Below are positions 35,927 through 44,377 of a DNA stretch of 64,000 nt, piece by piece. Position 1 is the stretch's first letter; every line of letters begins with the position of its first letter. Made by a program: the position numbers and the translations under genes. The DNA lies in assembly GCA_005239435.1 (NCBI GenBank), contig SZNP01000007.1:248001-312000 (forward strand), read 5' to 3'. Source of the DNA: Halorussus salinisoli. Its GTDB lineage: Archaea; Halobacteriota; Halobacteria; Halobacteriales; Haladaptataceae. The notes under the pieces are model-generated. The model had not been told where the DNA came from. It was given only the letters and a program-made list of their open reading frames with translations, and did no database searches.

Positions 35927-35943
35927 CCGTAATCGGTTTACGG
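35927..35943 (+). promoter_or_regulatory. palindrome over the predicted purA TATA
   Basis: CCGTAA-TCGG-TTTACGG. The right arm is centred 29 bp before the purA ATG, where the TATA box is expected, so a protein bound here would compete with TBP. Possible operator; inference. Confidence 0.4.
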
Positions 35944-35967
35944 AGTGCGGGAGAACCAATCCGCGTA

Positions 35968-37332
35968 ATGACCGTAACCATCGTCGGTTCGCAACTCGGC
36001 GACGAGGGGAAAGGCGGCGTCGTGGACCTCTGGGGCGACGCCGTCGACGTGGTCGCCCGCTATCAAGGTGGGGACAACGCAGGCCACACCGTCGTCGAAG
36101 ACGGCACAGAGTACAAGCTATCGCTCGTTCCGAGCGGCGCAGTCCGCGGAAAGGTCGGCGTCCTCGGAAACGGATGCGTCGTCAACCCGTCGACGCTGTT
36201 CGAAGAGATAGACGACCTGCGCGAGCGCGGCCTCGACCCCGACGTTCGCGTCGCACGGCGCGCGCACGTCATCTTCCCGTACCACCGCGTGCTGGACGGC
36301 ATCGAAGAGGACGTCAAGAGCGACTCGGACATGAAGGTGGGGACGACCGGCCGGGGCATCGGTCCGACCTACGAGGACAAGGCGGGACGGCGGGGTATCC
36401 GCGTCGCCGACCTGCTCGACTCCGAAGGTCTCCGCGAGAAACTGGAGTACGTCGTGCCCCAGAAACAGCGACTCGCCGAGGACGTCTTCGGCGTCGAGAC
36501 CGGCGAGGAGTTCGACATCGCGAGCCTCTACGAGGAGTACAAGAGCTACGGCGAGCGACTCGCCGACGAAGACATGACCGTCGAGGCCGGACAGTTCCTC
36601 ACCGACCGCATCGCCGACGGCGACGACGTGATGTTCGAGGGTGCCCAGGGTACCCTCATCGACATCGACCACGGCAACTACCCCTACGTCACGTCCTCGA
36701 ACCCGACGGCGGGCGGGGCCGCCACGGGAACCGGTCTCAGCCCAGGCATCGTCGGTGGCGGCGAGATAGTCGGTATCGTCAAGGCCTATCTGACGCGGGT
36801 CGGGAGCGGGCCACTGCCGACCGAACTCGGCGGGGTCGTCGGTGACACCCCTGGCTACGACGAACGAGGCGAGGGCGATAACGAGGACGTCGCCGAGTAC
36901 ATCCGCGAGGAGGGCGGCGAGTACGGCACCGTCACTGGCCGACCGCGCCGGGTCGGGTGGCTCGACATGCCGATGCTCCGCCACTCCGCGCGCACCAACG
37001 GTTTCACCGGTCTCGCCGTCAATCACATCGACGTGCTGTCGGACCTCGACGAGGTGAAGGTGGGCCACAGCTACGATCTCGACGGTGAGGAAATATACAC
37101 CGTACCAGCCACTACCGAGCGGTGGAGCGACTGCGAACCGAACTTCCGGACGTTCGACGGGTGGGACGACGTGAACTGGAGCGACGTGGCCGACGAGGGC
37201 TACGACGCCATTCCGGAGAACGCCCGGGCCTATCTCGAATACGTCAGCGACGAACTCGACACCGACGTCTACGCCGTCGGCGTCGGACCGGGCCGCGAAG
37301 AGACAGTCGTACTGGAGAACCCGCTCGAATAG
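35968..37332 (+). CDS. purA: adenylosuccinate synthase PurA
   Basis: A 454-residue enzyme joining IMP and aspartate with GTP in AMP synthesis. GTP-binding GSQLGDEGKGGVVDLWG (residues 7-24; the P-loop with catalytic Asp), GGDNAGHTVV (His in the second catalytic loop), TTGRGIGPTYEDKAGRRGIR, QGTLIDIDHGNYPYVTSSNPTAGGAATGTG (about 230-259) and FRTFDGW identify it. I start at ATG 35968 because the fold begins with MTVTIVGSQ; an in-frame ATG at 35893 adds 25 residues and would place the likely TATA inside the gene. The second purine gene of the window after purL. Confidence 0.96.
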   Translation: MTVTIVGSQLGDEGKGGVVDLWGDAVDVVARYQGGDNAGHTVVEDGTEYKLSLVPSGAVRGKVGVLGNGCVVNPSTLFEEIDDLRERGLDPDVRVARRAHVIFPYHRVLDGIEEDVKSDSDMKVGTTGRGIGPTYEDKAGRRGIRVADLLDSEGLREKLEYVVPQKQRLAEDVFGVETGEEFDIASLYEEYKSYGERLADEDMTVEAGQFLTDRIADGDDVMFEGAQGTLIDIDHGNYPYVTSSNPTAGGAATGTGLSPGIVGGGEIVGIVKAYLTRVGSGPLPTELGGVVGDTPGYDERGEGDNEDVAEYIREEGGEYGTVTGRPRRVGWLDMPMLRHSARTNGFTGLAVNHIDVLSDLDEVKVGHSYDLDGEEIYTVPATTERWSDCEPNFRTFDGWDDVNWSDVADEGYDAIPENARAYLEYVSDELDTDVYAVGVGPGREETVVLENPLE

Positions 37333-37498
37333 ACGGAACGAGCGCGCTTCTTTCTCCCTCTAGATAACTCTCGTTGCTTCGGCGGTCAGATTTAAGGACG
37401 TATGTGCACACACAGATACCGAAGGGTAGTCGGAAGGCGGCGTACCGACAGGGGAGCGGTATCTCCGTCGAACGAACCGGCTATACCTCCGCGCGACC

Positions 37499-37732
37499 AT
37501 GCGCAAAGTCGAACTCATCTACCTTCACGCACTGCTCGTAAAGACCCACGAATATCTCGCGGTCCACCACGACCTACCCGAGCAGTTCGAGGCCTACGAG
37601 ACCCACGACGTCGGCCCGTACCAGATTCAGCGCCGGAAAGAGGAACACGAGGCGGCGGCCCGACTGCTCGCCGAGCGACTCGCCGACGAAGTGAGAGACG
37701 AGCGTCGAGAGGTCGAACTCCGGGAGGCGTGA
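37499..37732 (+). CDS. UPF0058 family protein, short paralogue
   Basis: A 77-residue helical protein with MRKVELIYLHALLVKTHEYL and RRKEEHEAAARLLAERLADEV, the same family pattern as the gene at 32188 with a different tail. Function unknown. GATTTAAGG near 37390 and GCTATACC near 37480 are candidate TATA boxes. Confidence 0.82.
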   Translation: MRKVELIYLHALLVKTHEYLAVHHDLPEQFEAYETHDVGPYQIQRRKEEHEAAARLLAERLADEVRDERREVELREA

Positions 37733-37889
37733 AGGCCCTACACCGGGTCGGTTCGCCGTCTGTGCGGTCGAAAGGACTGCTCGGGAGAGTTCACCTCGAC
37801 ACGGCGGGCCGGGTAGTTCGAGCGACGAGCGGTGCGGAACGTCCACGGAACCCGTCACGCTTTTGGCCCACCCACTCACAGGCATTATC

Positions 37890-38081
37890 ATGAAGCAGTC
37901 GCTGATGGACATCATCTGTTGTCCGCTGGACAAGCAGGAACTCGAACTCGACGCCACCGAAACGGACGACGAGGAGGTTCTCGCCGGTACGCTGACCTGT
38001 ACCGAGTGCGGCGAGACCTACCCCATCGAGGACGGTATCCCGAACCTCCTGCCGCCGGACATGCGCGACGTGGAGGCGTAG
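37890..38081 (+). CDS. Trm112-like methyltransferase activator
   Basis: A 63-residue zinc protein of the Trm112 family that activates several methyltransferases acting on tRNA, rRNA and release factor. It has MDIICCPLDKQELEL and TLTCTECGETYPIEDGIPNLLPP, with four zinc Cys (Cys10, Cys11 region and CxxC about 37-40). ATG 37890 is chosen; an upstream in-frame ATG at 37863 adds nine residues. Followed directly by a T6 tract. Confidence 0.88.
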   Translation: MKQSLMDIICCPLDKQELELDATETDDEEVLAGTLTCTECGETYPIEDGIPNLLPPDMRDVEA

Positions 38082-38087
38082 TTTTTT
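38082..38087 (+). terminator. T-tract after trm112-like gene
   Basis: Six T immediately after the TAG stop; archaeal-type terminator. Confidence 0.55.
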
Positions 38088-38114
38088 CTACTCTCGGTTG
38101 GAGGTGACGATAGC

Positions 38115-38696
38115 GTGCCAGACAGTCTCCCCGTCCGTCTCAACGACGACCGACTCCACGACATCCAGACGCGGGCGTCGTTCGAGGCGACGGACTCGTT
38201 TCCGATACTGCTCCACAACGGCGATGCGCCGGTTCACGTCCATCTCCATTTGGACGACGAACTGTCGAGAGTGGCGTCTATCCCCGCGAACAACCACTTC
38301 GTCGACGCCGACTCGACCCGACAGGTCAGCGTCGAAGTCGAACCCGGATCGCGCCCGGTCGAGGGGCAACTCAAAATCGTAACCGGCCACGGCGCGAAGA
38401 CCGACTACGTCGCCGTCTCGATAGTCGAACCCGAGGACCGCGAGGACGCGGTGGACGTAGACGCCACGCTCGCCGACCCCGTGAGCGACGACGACGGCGA
38501 CGACGAGGACGCAGACGGAGGGTTCGGACTCCCCGACCTCTCGCTGGGCGGGAACGCGCCGGTCGCCGCGCTCGGCGTGTTCGCGCTCGCGGTGGCGGCG
38601 GGGTCGGCCACCCTCTCGAACAGCGTGGCCGTCCTCGTCGGCGCGTTGGCCGTCCTCGGGAGCGTCGCGGCCGCGGGCTATCTACTGGTCCGGTAG
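38115..38696 (+). CDS. haloarchaeal protein with C-terminal TM pair
   Basis: 193 residues with a GTG start. An N-terminal Ig/beta-sandwich-like soluble part (FPILLHNGDAPVHVHLHLDDEL..., QVSVEVEPGSRPVEGQLKIVTG) is followed by an acidic linker (about 115-138) and two hydrophobic helices (VAALGVFALAVAAGSATL and VAVLVGALAVLGSVAAAGYLLV). It is probably membrane-anchored. Function unknown. Confidence 0.78.
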   Translation: MPDSLPVRLNDDRLHDIQTRASFEATDSFPILLHNGDAPVHVHLHLDDELSRVASIPANNHFVDADSTRQVSVEVEPGSRPVEGQLKIVTGHGAKTDYVAVSIVEPEDREDAVDVDATLADPVSDDDGDDEDADGGFGLPDLSLGGNAPVAALGVFALAVAAGSATLSNSVAVLVGALAVLGSVAAAGYLLVR

Positions 38697-38730
38697 CGCG
38701 GTCGGTGTAGTCGGAACGCCAGCGACCGTC

Positions 38731-38756
38731 TTCAGAAACAAAATTATTGCTGAAGA
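38731..38756. repeat. short hairpin in the spacer after the 38115 gene
   Basis: CTTCAG and CTGAAG, 6-bp stem, with a 14-nt AT-rich loop. It may help terminate the upstream transcript. Weak evidence. Confidence 0.3.
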
Positions 38757-38985
38757 AAGTATTTTCATCCGTTACGGAATTGTTTTCCGACCTGCATCGA
38801 ACGGAGAACCCTCACGCAAACACGCTCGATGATACGTTCACTCGGGCGCGCTCGGCCAAGCGTCCGGGCGGGGGTTTTCGAAACCGACACCACTCTCCGA
38901 CCGACAACTCCGACGCACCGTTCTCCGAGCGTCTTCCGCAGTTTCCATCGCATCGTTTTTGCTCGTCGCCTGCGTCGCTTCGCAC

Positions 38986-39498
38986 ATGTCACTCGCCGAG
39001 GACACCCGCGAAGCGGCCCGACGTCGGCCCTTCCTCGTGGCCGCGCTCCGGGCGGGCGTCGTCAACTACACCGCGGCGGCGCGAGACCTGTCGGACGAGG
39101 TGGACGGCGACACCGAATCGATTGCGACCGCGCTCCGGCGGTTCGCCGAATCGCTGCCCGACCGCGAGACCGACTCGCGGGCCGCGCGCGTCTCGATGCG
39201 GAGCGGATTGGGCGAAGCGACCGACTCGGACGACCCGCTCCTCGCGGTCGGTGGGACCGCGCTCGCGCCCGGCGCGGGGTCGCTGACCGGCGTCCTCGCG
39301 TCGGGCGACGTGGACGCGGGCACGCTCGCCCACGTCCTCGGGTGCTTGGACGCCGCGGGCGTCGAGGTCCGAGCGGCGGCGGTCGCGGGCGAGACCCTAC
39401 TCGTCGCCGTCGAGCGCCGCGACGGTCCGGACGCGGTTCGAGTCGTGGAGGACGCCCTCCAGGAAGTGCCGGAGTCGGCGGAATCCGAGGACGTGTAG
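38986..39498 (+). CDS. conserved haloarchaeal protein of unknown function
   Basis: A 170-residue Ala/Arg/Asp-rich soluble protein. N-terminal helix-rich segment RRRPFLVAALRAGVVNYTAAARDLSDEV looks like a short HTH-like or regulatory region; the rest contains AHVLGCLDAAGVEVRAAAVAGETLLVAVERR, an ACT-like beta-alpha-beta stretch. I do not recognise a function. The ATG at 38986 is preferred over 38959, which begins inside the promoter region (ATCGTTTTTGCTC about 30 bp upstream). Confidence 0.75.
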   Translation: MSLAEDTREAARRRPFLVAALRAGVVNYTAAARDLSDEVDGDTESIATALRRFAESLPDRETDSRAARVSMRSGLGEATDSDDPLLAVGGTALAPGAGSLTGVLASGDVDAGTLAHVLGCLDAAGVEVRAAAVAGETLLVAVERRDGPDAVRVVEDALQEVPESAESEDV

Positions 39499-39610
39499 AC
39501 GGACCGAGCGCGCGAAGGAAGCGGCCCAAGTACGCGAGGGAAGCGAATCGAACGCGCAGAGGACCCGAACCGAACGCGCGGCAATCGGCGCGTAGTGTGC
39601 CTATCGACGC

Positions 39611-39617
39611 TTTAAAA
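39611..39617 (+). promoter_or_regulatory. cysS TATA-like box
   Basis: TTTAAAA, 29 bp before the cysS ATG; leaderless spacing. Inference. Confidence 0.6.
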
Positions 39618-39642
39618 CGGTCGCTCTGGCTACTAGTCGGCA

Positions 39643-41091
39643 ATGACGCTCGAAGTGACGAACACTCTCACCGGTGAGCAGGAGCCGTTCGAACCGCAGG
39701 ACCCCGACTCCGTCCTCCTCTACTACTGCGGCCTGACTGTTTCGGACTTCGCCCACCTCGGACACGCCCGGTCGTGGGTCCACGTGGACGTGATGCACCG
39801 GTGGCTACACCACCTCGGTTACGACGTGCGCCACGTCGAGAACTTCACCGACGTGAACGAGAAGATCGTCGCACGCGTCGGCGAGGACGACCTCGGCGAC
39901 AGCGAGGCGGACGTGGCCCGCCACTTCGTCTCGGAAGTCATCACGGACATGCGGTCGCTCAACCTGAAGCGCGCGGAGGTCTACCCCCGCGTGAGCGAAC
40001 ACGTCCCGGAAATCGTGGACCTCGTGGAGACCCTGATAGAGAAGGGCTACGCCTACGAGTCGAACGGGTCGGTCTACTTCGACGTGACGACGTTCGAGGA
40101 CTACGGCAAACTCTCGAACCAGAAGGTGGAGGAGATGGAAGCGCAGGGCGAGGAAGCCGAGCTCGAAGAGAAGCGCCACGCCGCCGACTTCGCGCTCTGG
40201 AAGGCCGGAGAGGCCCACCCGGACGACGCCGAATCGGGAGGCCAGACGTGGGACTCGCCGTGGGCCGAGGGCCGTCCCGGATGGCACATCGAGTGCTCGG
40301 CGATGAGCATGACCCACCTCGGCGAGACGCTGGACCTCCACGTCGGGGGGCAGGACCTCGTCTTCCCCCACCACGAGAACGAGATCGCCCAGAGCGAGGC
40401 CGCCACCGACCAGCAGTTCGTCAACTACTGGCTCCACGTCCGCCTGCTCGAAACCGGTGGCGAGAAGATGTCCTCCTCGCTCCAGAACTACTTCACGGTC
40501 CGGAACGCCGTCGAGGAGTTCGGTTCGGACGCCATCCGGATGTTCCTGCTCTCGACCGCGTACAACAACCGCCAGACATACAGCGAGGAGACCCTGAACG
40601 AGGCGGTCGAACGATGGGAGCGACTCGAACGCGGCTACGAGCGCGCGATTGAGGCAGCCGACAGCGCCGACGCCGGGACGAAAGTCGAAGACGCCGACCT
40701 CCGGAGTGCGGTAGCCGCGACCCGCGAGGAGTTCTCGGCCGCGATGAACGACGACTTCAACACCCGCGAGGCCATCACGGCACTGCTGGAACTCGTCAGC
40801 GCGGTCAACAGACACGTCGGCGACCGCGAGGCGTACGACTACCGGGCGCTCCACGACGCCATCGAGGCCTTCGAGGCGTTCGGCGAGGGCGTCCTCGGGT
40901 TCGCGCTGGCGGGCGACAGCGAGGGGAACGTGGAACTGCTGGACGAACTGGTCGCACTCGTCCTCGACGTGCGAGAGCAGGAACGAGACGCGGGCAACTA
41001 CGAGCGGGCCGACGACCTCCGCGACGAACTCGAAGCCCTCGGAATCGAGGTGCAGGACACCGATTCGGGAGCCGAGTTTCGACTCTCGTAA
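39643..41091 (+). CDS. cysS: cysteinyl-tRNA synthetase
   Basis: A 482-residue class I aminoacyl-tRNA synthetase that charges tRNA(Cys). HIGH-type signature HLGHARSW (about residues 40-47) following YYCGLTVSDFA with the zinc Cys, GWHIECSAMSMTHLGETLDLHVGGQDLVFPHHENEIAQSEA (zinc Cys and His ligands), and the KMSKS equivalent GEKMSSSLQNYF (about 275-286). The C-terminal anticodon-binding helices end AGNYERADDLRDELEALGIEVQDT. Length is normal. TTTAAAA 29 bp upstream. Confidence 0.97.
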   Translation: MTLEVTNTLTGEQEPFEPQDPDSVLLYYCGLTVSDFAHLGHARSWVHVDVMHRWLHHLGYDVRHVENFTDVNEKIVARVGEDDLGDSEADVARHFVSEVITDMRSLNLKRAEVYPRVSEHVPEIVDLVETLIEKGYAYESNGSVYFDVTTFEDYGKLSNQKVEEMEAQGEEAELEEKRHAADFALWKAGEAHPDDAESGGQTWDSPWAEGRPGWHIECSAMSMTHLGETLDLHVGGQDLVFPHHENEIAQSEAATDQQFVNYWLHVRLLETGGEKMSSSLQNYFTVRNAVEEFGSDAIRMFLLSTAYNNRQTYSEETLNEAVERWERLERGYERAIEAADSADAGTKVEDADLRSAVAATREEFSAAMNDDFNTREAITALLELVSAVNRHVGDREAYDYRALHDAIEAFEAFGEGVLGFALAGDSEGNVELLDELVALVLDVREQERDAGNYERADDLRDELEALGIEVQDTDSGAEFRLS

Positions 41092-41189
41092 AACGGACTG
41101 CGATCCGACTAGTACTGTCTGTCGTCCTCGTTTTCCTCGGGCAGAGCCACGGGGGTTAATAACCCCGGCCTGTCTACCCCGCGAGTACC

Positions 41190-41828
41190 ATGACACGACG
41201 CGCAGTCGCTGGCGTCCTGGTCGCCGCGCTGGTCGTCGCCAGCGGGTGTACCGGCGTCCTCTCGGGGCCGGTCACGTTCTCCGCCTCGGAGGCGACGGTC
41301 AGCGACGCCGCCCTCCAGGAGACGGGTTACGAACACAACAGCACCGAGAAGAAAGAGGTCTCGCGGGAGTTCTCGGCGGCCGGACAGAGCAAGAAGGTCG
41401 AAGTGACCAACTGGATATCGGAGTACCACCAGCGAGTCGGCCTTCCTGGCGTCGGCGAGCACAAGGTCGCGGTCTTCGCTACCTTCTCCAGTCCGAAGGT
41501 GGACGTCCTCGGCAAGTCGTTCAATCCGCTCTCGAAGTACGACAACCGCCAGTTGGCCGAGCAGTTCACCTCCCAACTGAAGAGCGTGAACGACGTTCGG
41601 AAGGTGGACAGCCAGAACCGGACGATGCTCGGAAAGACGACGAAGGTGACGAAGTTCGAAGCCACCGTTACGACGGCCACCGGCATCGAGTTCGACGCCT
41701 ACGTCCACGTCACGAAAGTCGAACACGAGGGCGACTACGTGGTCGCGCTCGCAGTCTACCCCCAGAAGCTCCCCGGGCAGAGCGACAAGGTGTACCGCCT
41801 TCTCCGGGGCGTCCAGCACGGCGAATAG
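41190..41828 (+). CDS. secreted lipoprotein (DUF6517-like)
   Basis: A 212-residue lipoprotein: signal peptide MTRRAVAGVLVAALVVASGC with the lipobox VASGC (Cys20), followed by CTGVLSGPVTFSASEATVSDAAL. The mature part is beta-rich (QSKKVEVTNWISEY, TKVTKFEATVTTATGIEFDAYVHVT). Matches a haloarchaeal lipoprotein family of unknown function. Attached to the outer face of the membrane by inference. A T5 tract follows the stop. Confidence 0.85.
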   Translation: MTRRAVAGVLVAALVVASGCTGVLSGPVTFSASEATVSDAALQETGYEHNSTEKKEVSREFSAAGQSKKVEVTNWISEYHQRVGLPGVGEHKVAVFATFSSPKVDVLGKSFNPLSKYDNRQLAEQFTSQLKSVNDVRKVDSQNRTMLGKTTKVTKFEATVTTATGIEFDAYVHVTKVEHEGDYVVALAVYPQKLPGQSDKVYRLLRGVQHGE

Positions 41829-41861
41829 CGACGACGGAGCGATTCCGACCATCCGGTAACG

Positions 41862-41866
41862 TTTTT
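41862..41866 (+). terminator. T-tract after the lipoprotein gene
   Basis: Five T about 34 nt after the stop. Plausible terminator, separating the lipoprotein from the corA unit. Confidence 0.4.
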
Positions 41867-41891
41867 CTCGGTCCGGCGTGTCACCGAATGC

Positions 41892-42053
41892 ATGAATACG
41901 GCGCTGGCCGCCGGAGTCGCGCTCACGGCCGCCGGACTGGTCGGATATCTCGCCGGTCTCGCGTCGGCCTATCCCGGCCGAGCGTTCTCGGTGACGGGCC
42001 TCATGGTCGGAATCACTTTGCTGGCGATCGGTCTCGGAGGCGATTCGGCGTGA
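41892..42053 (+). CDS. small two-TM protein coupled to corA
   Basis: A 53-residue frame: MNTALAAGVALTAAGLVGYL (TM1), LASAYPGRAFSV, then VTGLMVGITLLAIGLGG (TM2). Its stop overlaps the corA start as GTGA (42050-42053). The strongly hydrophobic, well-spaced pattern and the coupling make it a likely real gene too short for ordinary calling. It may assist or regulate CorA; unproven. Confidence 0.68.
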   Translation: MNTALAAGVALTAAGLVGYLAGLASAYPGRAFSVTGLMVGITLLAIGLGGDSA

Positions 42054-43030
42054 CGGTCGAGGCAGTCGTCTACACCACCGAGGGGACGACGACCTACGCC
42101 GACCTTCGGACCGCCCGCAACGCGACCGGAACGACGTGGGTTCGAGCCTCGAACGCGACCGCCGACGAGATGGAACGCGTCGCCGAGGCGTTCGGTATCC
42201 ACCCGCTCTCGGTCGAAGACGTTCGAAACGGCGTCCGACCCAAGACCGAGGAGTTCGACGACCACACGTTCGTCCTGTTGAAGACCGCGACTCTTCGTCG
42301 CGGCGAGACCACGTTTCAGGAGGAGATTCGCAGGGAGTCGGTCGGCTTCTTCGTCGGCGACGACTGGCTAGTCACCATGTCGATGGAACCGGTCGACGCA
42401 GTCGAGCGCGTCTGGGAGATGGTCGTACGCGAAGAGGGTCGCATCCTGCGACAGGGGCCGGACTTCGCGACGTACCGAGTCGCCGACGGCATCGTCGACC
42501 GCTACTTCGACGTGCTGGACGAAATCGAAGACCAGATAGAGCAGGTCGAAGAGGACGTGACGACTTCGACCGACGTCGAGACGTTGGAGATAATCAACAA
42601 CGTCCGGCGGGAACTGCTCTCGTTTCGGAAACTGCTGTGGCCCTCCAGGGAAGCGATAGGCTACCTCGCGCGCGGCGACCCCGACCAGATTCAGGAGACC
42701 ACCGAGAAGTTCTACCGGGACGTGTACGACCACCTCGTTCAACTCGTCGACCTGACCGAGACCTACCGCGACTTGGCCAGCGGCGCGCGCGACATCTACC
42801 TCAACTCCCTGTCGCTCTCGACCAACGAGGTGATGAAGAAACTGACCGTCGTGGCGACCATCGTCCTTCCACTCACCTTCGTCGTGGGCGTCTACGGGAT
42901 GAACTTCTCGGGCGGGCCGTACAACATGCCGGAACTCGGCTGGACCTACGGCTACCCGGCGGTGATGCTGGGGATGCTCGCCGTGACGGTGATACTCGTC
43001 GCGTACTTCCGGTACGAAGGATACACCTGA
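42050..43030 (+). CDS. corA: CorA-family Mg2+/Co2+ transporter
   Basis: A 326-residue inner-membrane channel for Mg2+ (Co2+, Ni2+). N-terminal cytoplasmic funnel with IHPLSVEDVRNGVRPKTEEFDDHTFVLL, long helices to VMKKLTVVATIVLPLTFVVGVYGMNFSGG (TM1 with the YGMNF signature), and TM2 PAVMLGMLAVTVILVAYFRYE with a charged end. I start at GTG 42050 (VTVEAVVYTTEG), which overlaps the small upstream gene; the frame is open further upstream but that part is antisense-like. Confidence 0.94.
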   Translation: MTVEAVVYTTEGTTTYADLRTARNATGTTWVRASNATADEMERVAEAFGIHPLSVEDVRNGVRPKTEEFDDHTFVLLKTATLRRGETTFQEEIRRESVGFFVGDDWLVTMSMEPVDAVERVWEMVVREEGRILRQGPDFATYRVADGIVDRYFDVLDEIEDQIEQVEEDVTTSTDVETLEIINNVRRELLSFRKLLWPSREAIGYLARGDPDQIQETTEKFYRDVYDHLVQLVDLTETYRDLASGARDIYLNSLSLSTNEVMKKLTVVATIVLPLTFVVGVYGMNFSGGPYNMPELGWTYGYPAVMLGMLAVTVILVAYFRYEGYT

Positions 43031-43449
43031 GCGGCGCTTCGCTACCTCCTGAATTTCCGGTCTTCGACACCGATACGGAACCTCGGTGGAAATCGAACGA
43101 GAGCTAGCTACTGCCGAGACCGCGGAGTCTACCGTACTGCACCGCAACCGCACCGCGAGAGCCTCGAACCTCCCCAACCGCGCGCGCAGATGGGCGCGAC
43201 CTCAAACCACGAGGTCGCGCCAGCACGCGCCGTGGTGGGAGATTCACCGGCTTCGAGGCGTCGAATTCCGAATCTCGCCAGCGTACCTCGACCCCCGACT
43301 CCCGCGCCACGAAGGTTTAAATCCGAGGACGGGACCAACTCGGCCCGGACGTTTCGCGCGGTTGCGAGCAACGTACTCGGACCGCCAGTCCGACTACCCC
43401 GAGAGGGCTGAGCCGAGGCGTAAAGCCGAATTCTGCGCACCGAGAGTGG
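43031..43449. other. convergent spacer containing repeat A and an orphan TATA-like box
   Basis: The 419-bp spacer between corA (+) and an EamA gene (-) holds no supported ORF. It contains the hairpin copy of repeat A (43192-43231) and GGTTTAAATCC near 43313, a strong TATA-like sequence without a gene after it. Confidence 0.6.
43192..43231 (-). repeat. dispersed repeat A, copy 2 (complete hairpin)
   Basis: GGCGCGACCTC (43193-43203) and GAGGTCGCGCC (43211-43221) form an 11-bp perfect stem with a 7-nt AAACCAC loop; the element continues with AGCACGCGCC. On the minus strand it reads GGCGCGTGCTGGCGCGACCT..., aligning end to end with the copy at 54838. Lies in a convergent spacer, which fits a terminator-like or selfish repeat. 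Confidence 0.75.
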
Positions 43450-44310
43450 CTACTTCGGGCCGATCTGGACCAGCAAGACGCCACCGAGGACGAGCGCACC
43501 CCCGACGACCGTCACGGGCGTAATCGGTTCACCGAGGACCGCCGCGCCGAGCAACAGCGTCACGACTGGCTCCGTGGTGCTGACGATGCTGGCTCTGCTC
43601 GCGCCGATTCGCCGGATACCTGCGAAGAACGTGAAGATGGGGAGCGCGGTGGCGACGACGGCGATAGCGACGACTACCGCCCACTCGTAGGCGGTCGCGG
43701 GGACGGCGAGTCGGTCAGTCGCGGTACCGAACGCGAGGTACGTCACCGCGGCCGCAGGGAGGACGTGTGCCGTGAGGACCTGCGGATCCACCGTCGCCAG
43801 CGCCGACCGACTCGCGGTGATGTAGCCCGCGTACACCACCGCGGCCGCGAGGACCACCGCGATTCCGCGCGGGTCCGCCCCGGCCGGGTCCGCGCCCGTC
43901 ACCAGCGCCACGCCCGCGAGCGCGGCGAGTAGCGCGACGACCGTCAGGCGGGTCACGCGCTCGCCGAGTCGCAATGCCGCCGCGCCGACTACGAAGACAG
44001 GGTAGGTGTAGAGGACGATGCCGACCAGTCCGGCGGTCATGAACGTCAACCCCCAGAAGAACAGGCCGCTCATGGCCGCGTAGCCGACCGCACCGAGCGC
44101 GACTCCGACGGCCAACGACCGACCCCGAAGCGGATGAAGGTCACCGCGAGCGCCAAGCACGAGCCACACGAGGAGCGTCGCGAGCAGAAACCGGAACGTC
44201 AACACGGTCGGAATCGATAGCCCCGCGGCCGCCGCTAACTCGCCGAGGACGCCCAGAGTCCCGAACCCGGCGGCCGACACCAGCACCAGCGCGGTTCCGA
44301 CCCGGTCCAT
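43450..44310 (-). CDS. EamA/DMT-superfamily transporter
   Basis: A 286-residue inner-membrane transporter with ten predicted helices in two EamA repeats (about 10-135 and 150-285): GFGTLGVLGELAAAAG..., GLFFWGLTFMTAGLVGIVLYTYPVFV, and ASRASIVSTTEPVVTLLLGAAVLGEP. Such proteins export amino acids or metabolites. Divergent from a second EamA gene, their ATGs only 68 bp apart. ATG 44310 preferred over the upstream in-frame start, which lies in the other gene. Substrate unknown. Confidence 0.88.
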   Translation of the reverse strand: MDRVGTALVLVSAAGFGTLGVLGELAAAAGLSIPTVLTFRFLLATLLVWLVLGARGDLHPLRGRSLAVGVALGAVGYAAMSGLFFWGLTFMTAGLVGIVLYTYPVFVVGAAALRLGERVTRLTVVALLAALAGVALVTGADPAGADPRGIAVVLAAAVVYAGYITASRSALATVDPQVLTAHVLPAAAVTYLAFGTATDRLAVPATAYEWAVVVAIAVVATALPIFTFFAGIRRIGASRASIVSTTEPVVTLLLGAAVLGEPITPVTVVGGALVLGGVLLVQIGPK

Positions 44311-44330
44311 GCGTCGGCTTTGGTGGGCGC

Positions 44331-44354
44331 GTACAAAACCGGTTCGACTAAACG
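44331..44354. promoter_or_regulatory. divergent promoter of the two EamA genes
   Basis: GTACAAAAC (44331-44339) is about 25 bp from the leftward ATG at 44310; ACTAAACG (44347-44354) is 28 bp from the rightward ATG at 44378. Inference; the two TATA regions are adjacent, so transcription of the two genes may interfere. Confidence 0.5.
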
Positions 44355-44377
44355 ACCACCGTCCGATTCCCGGAACG

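Noticed and set aside
43309..43330. Possible tRNA T-arm (GGTTTAAATCC)
   Set aside because: No acceptor, D or anticodon arms can be folded around it.
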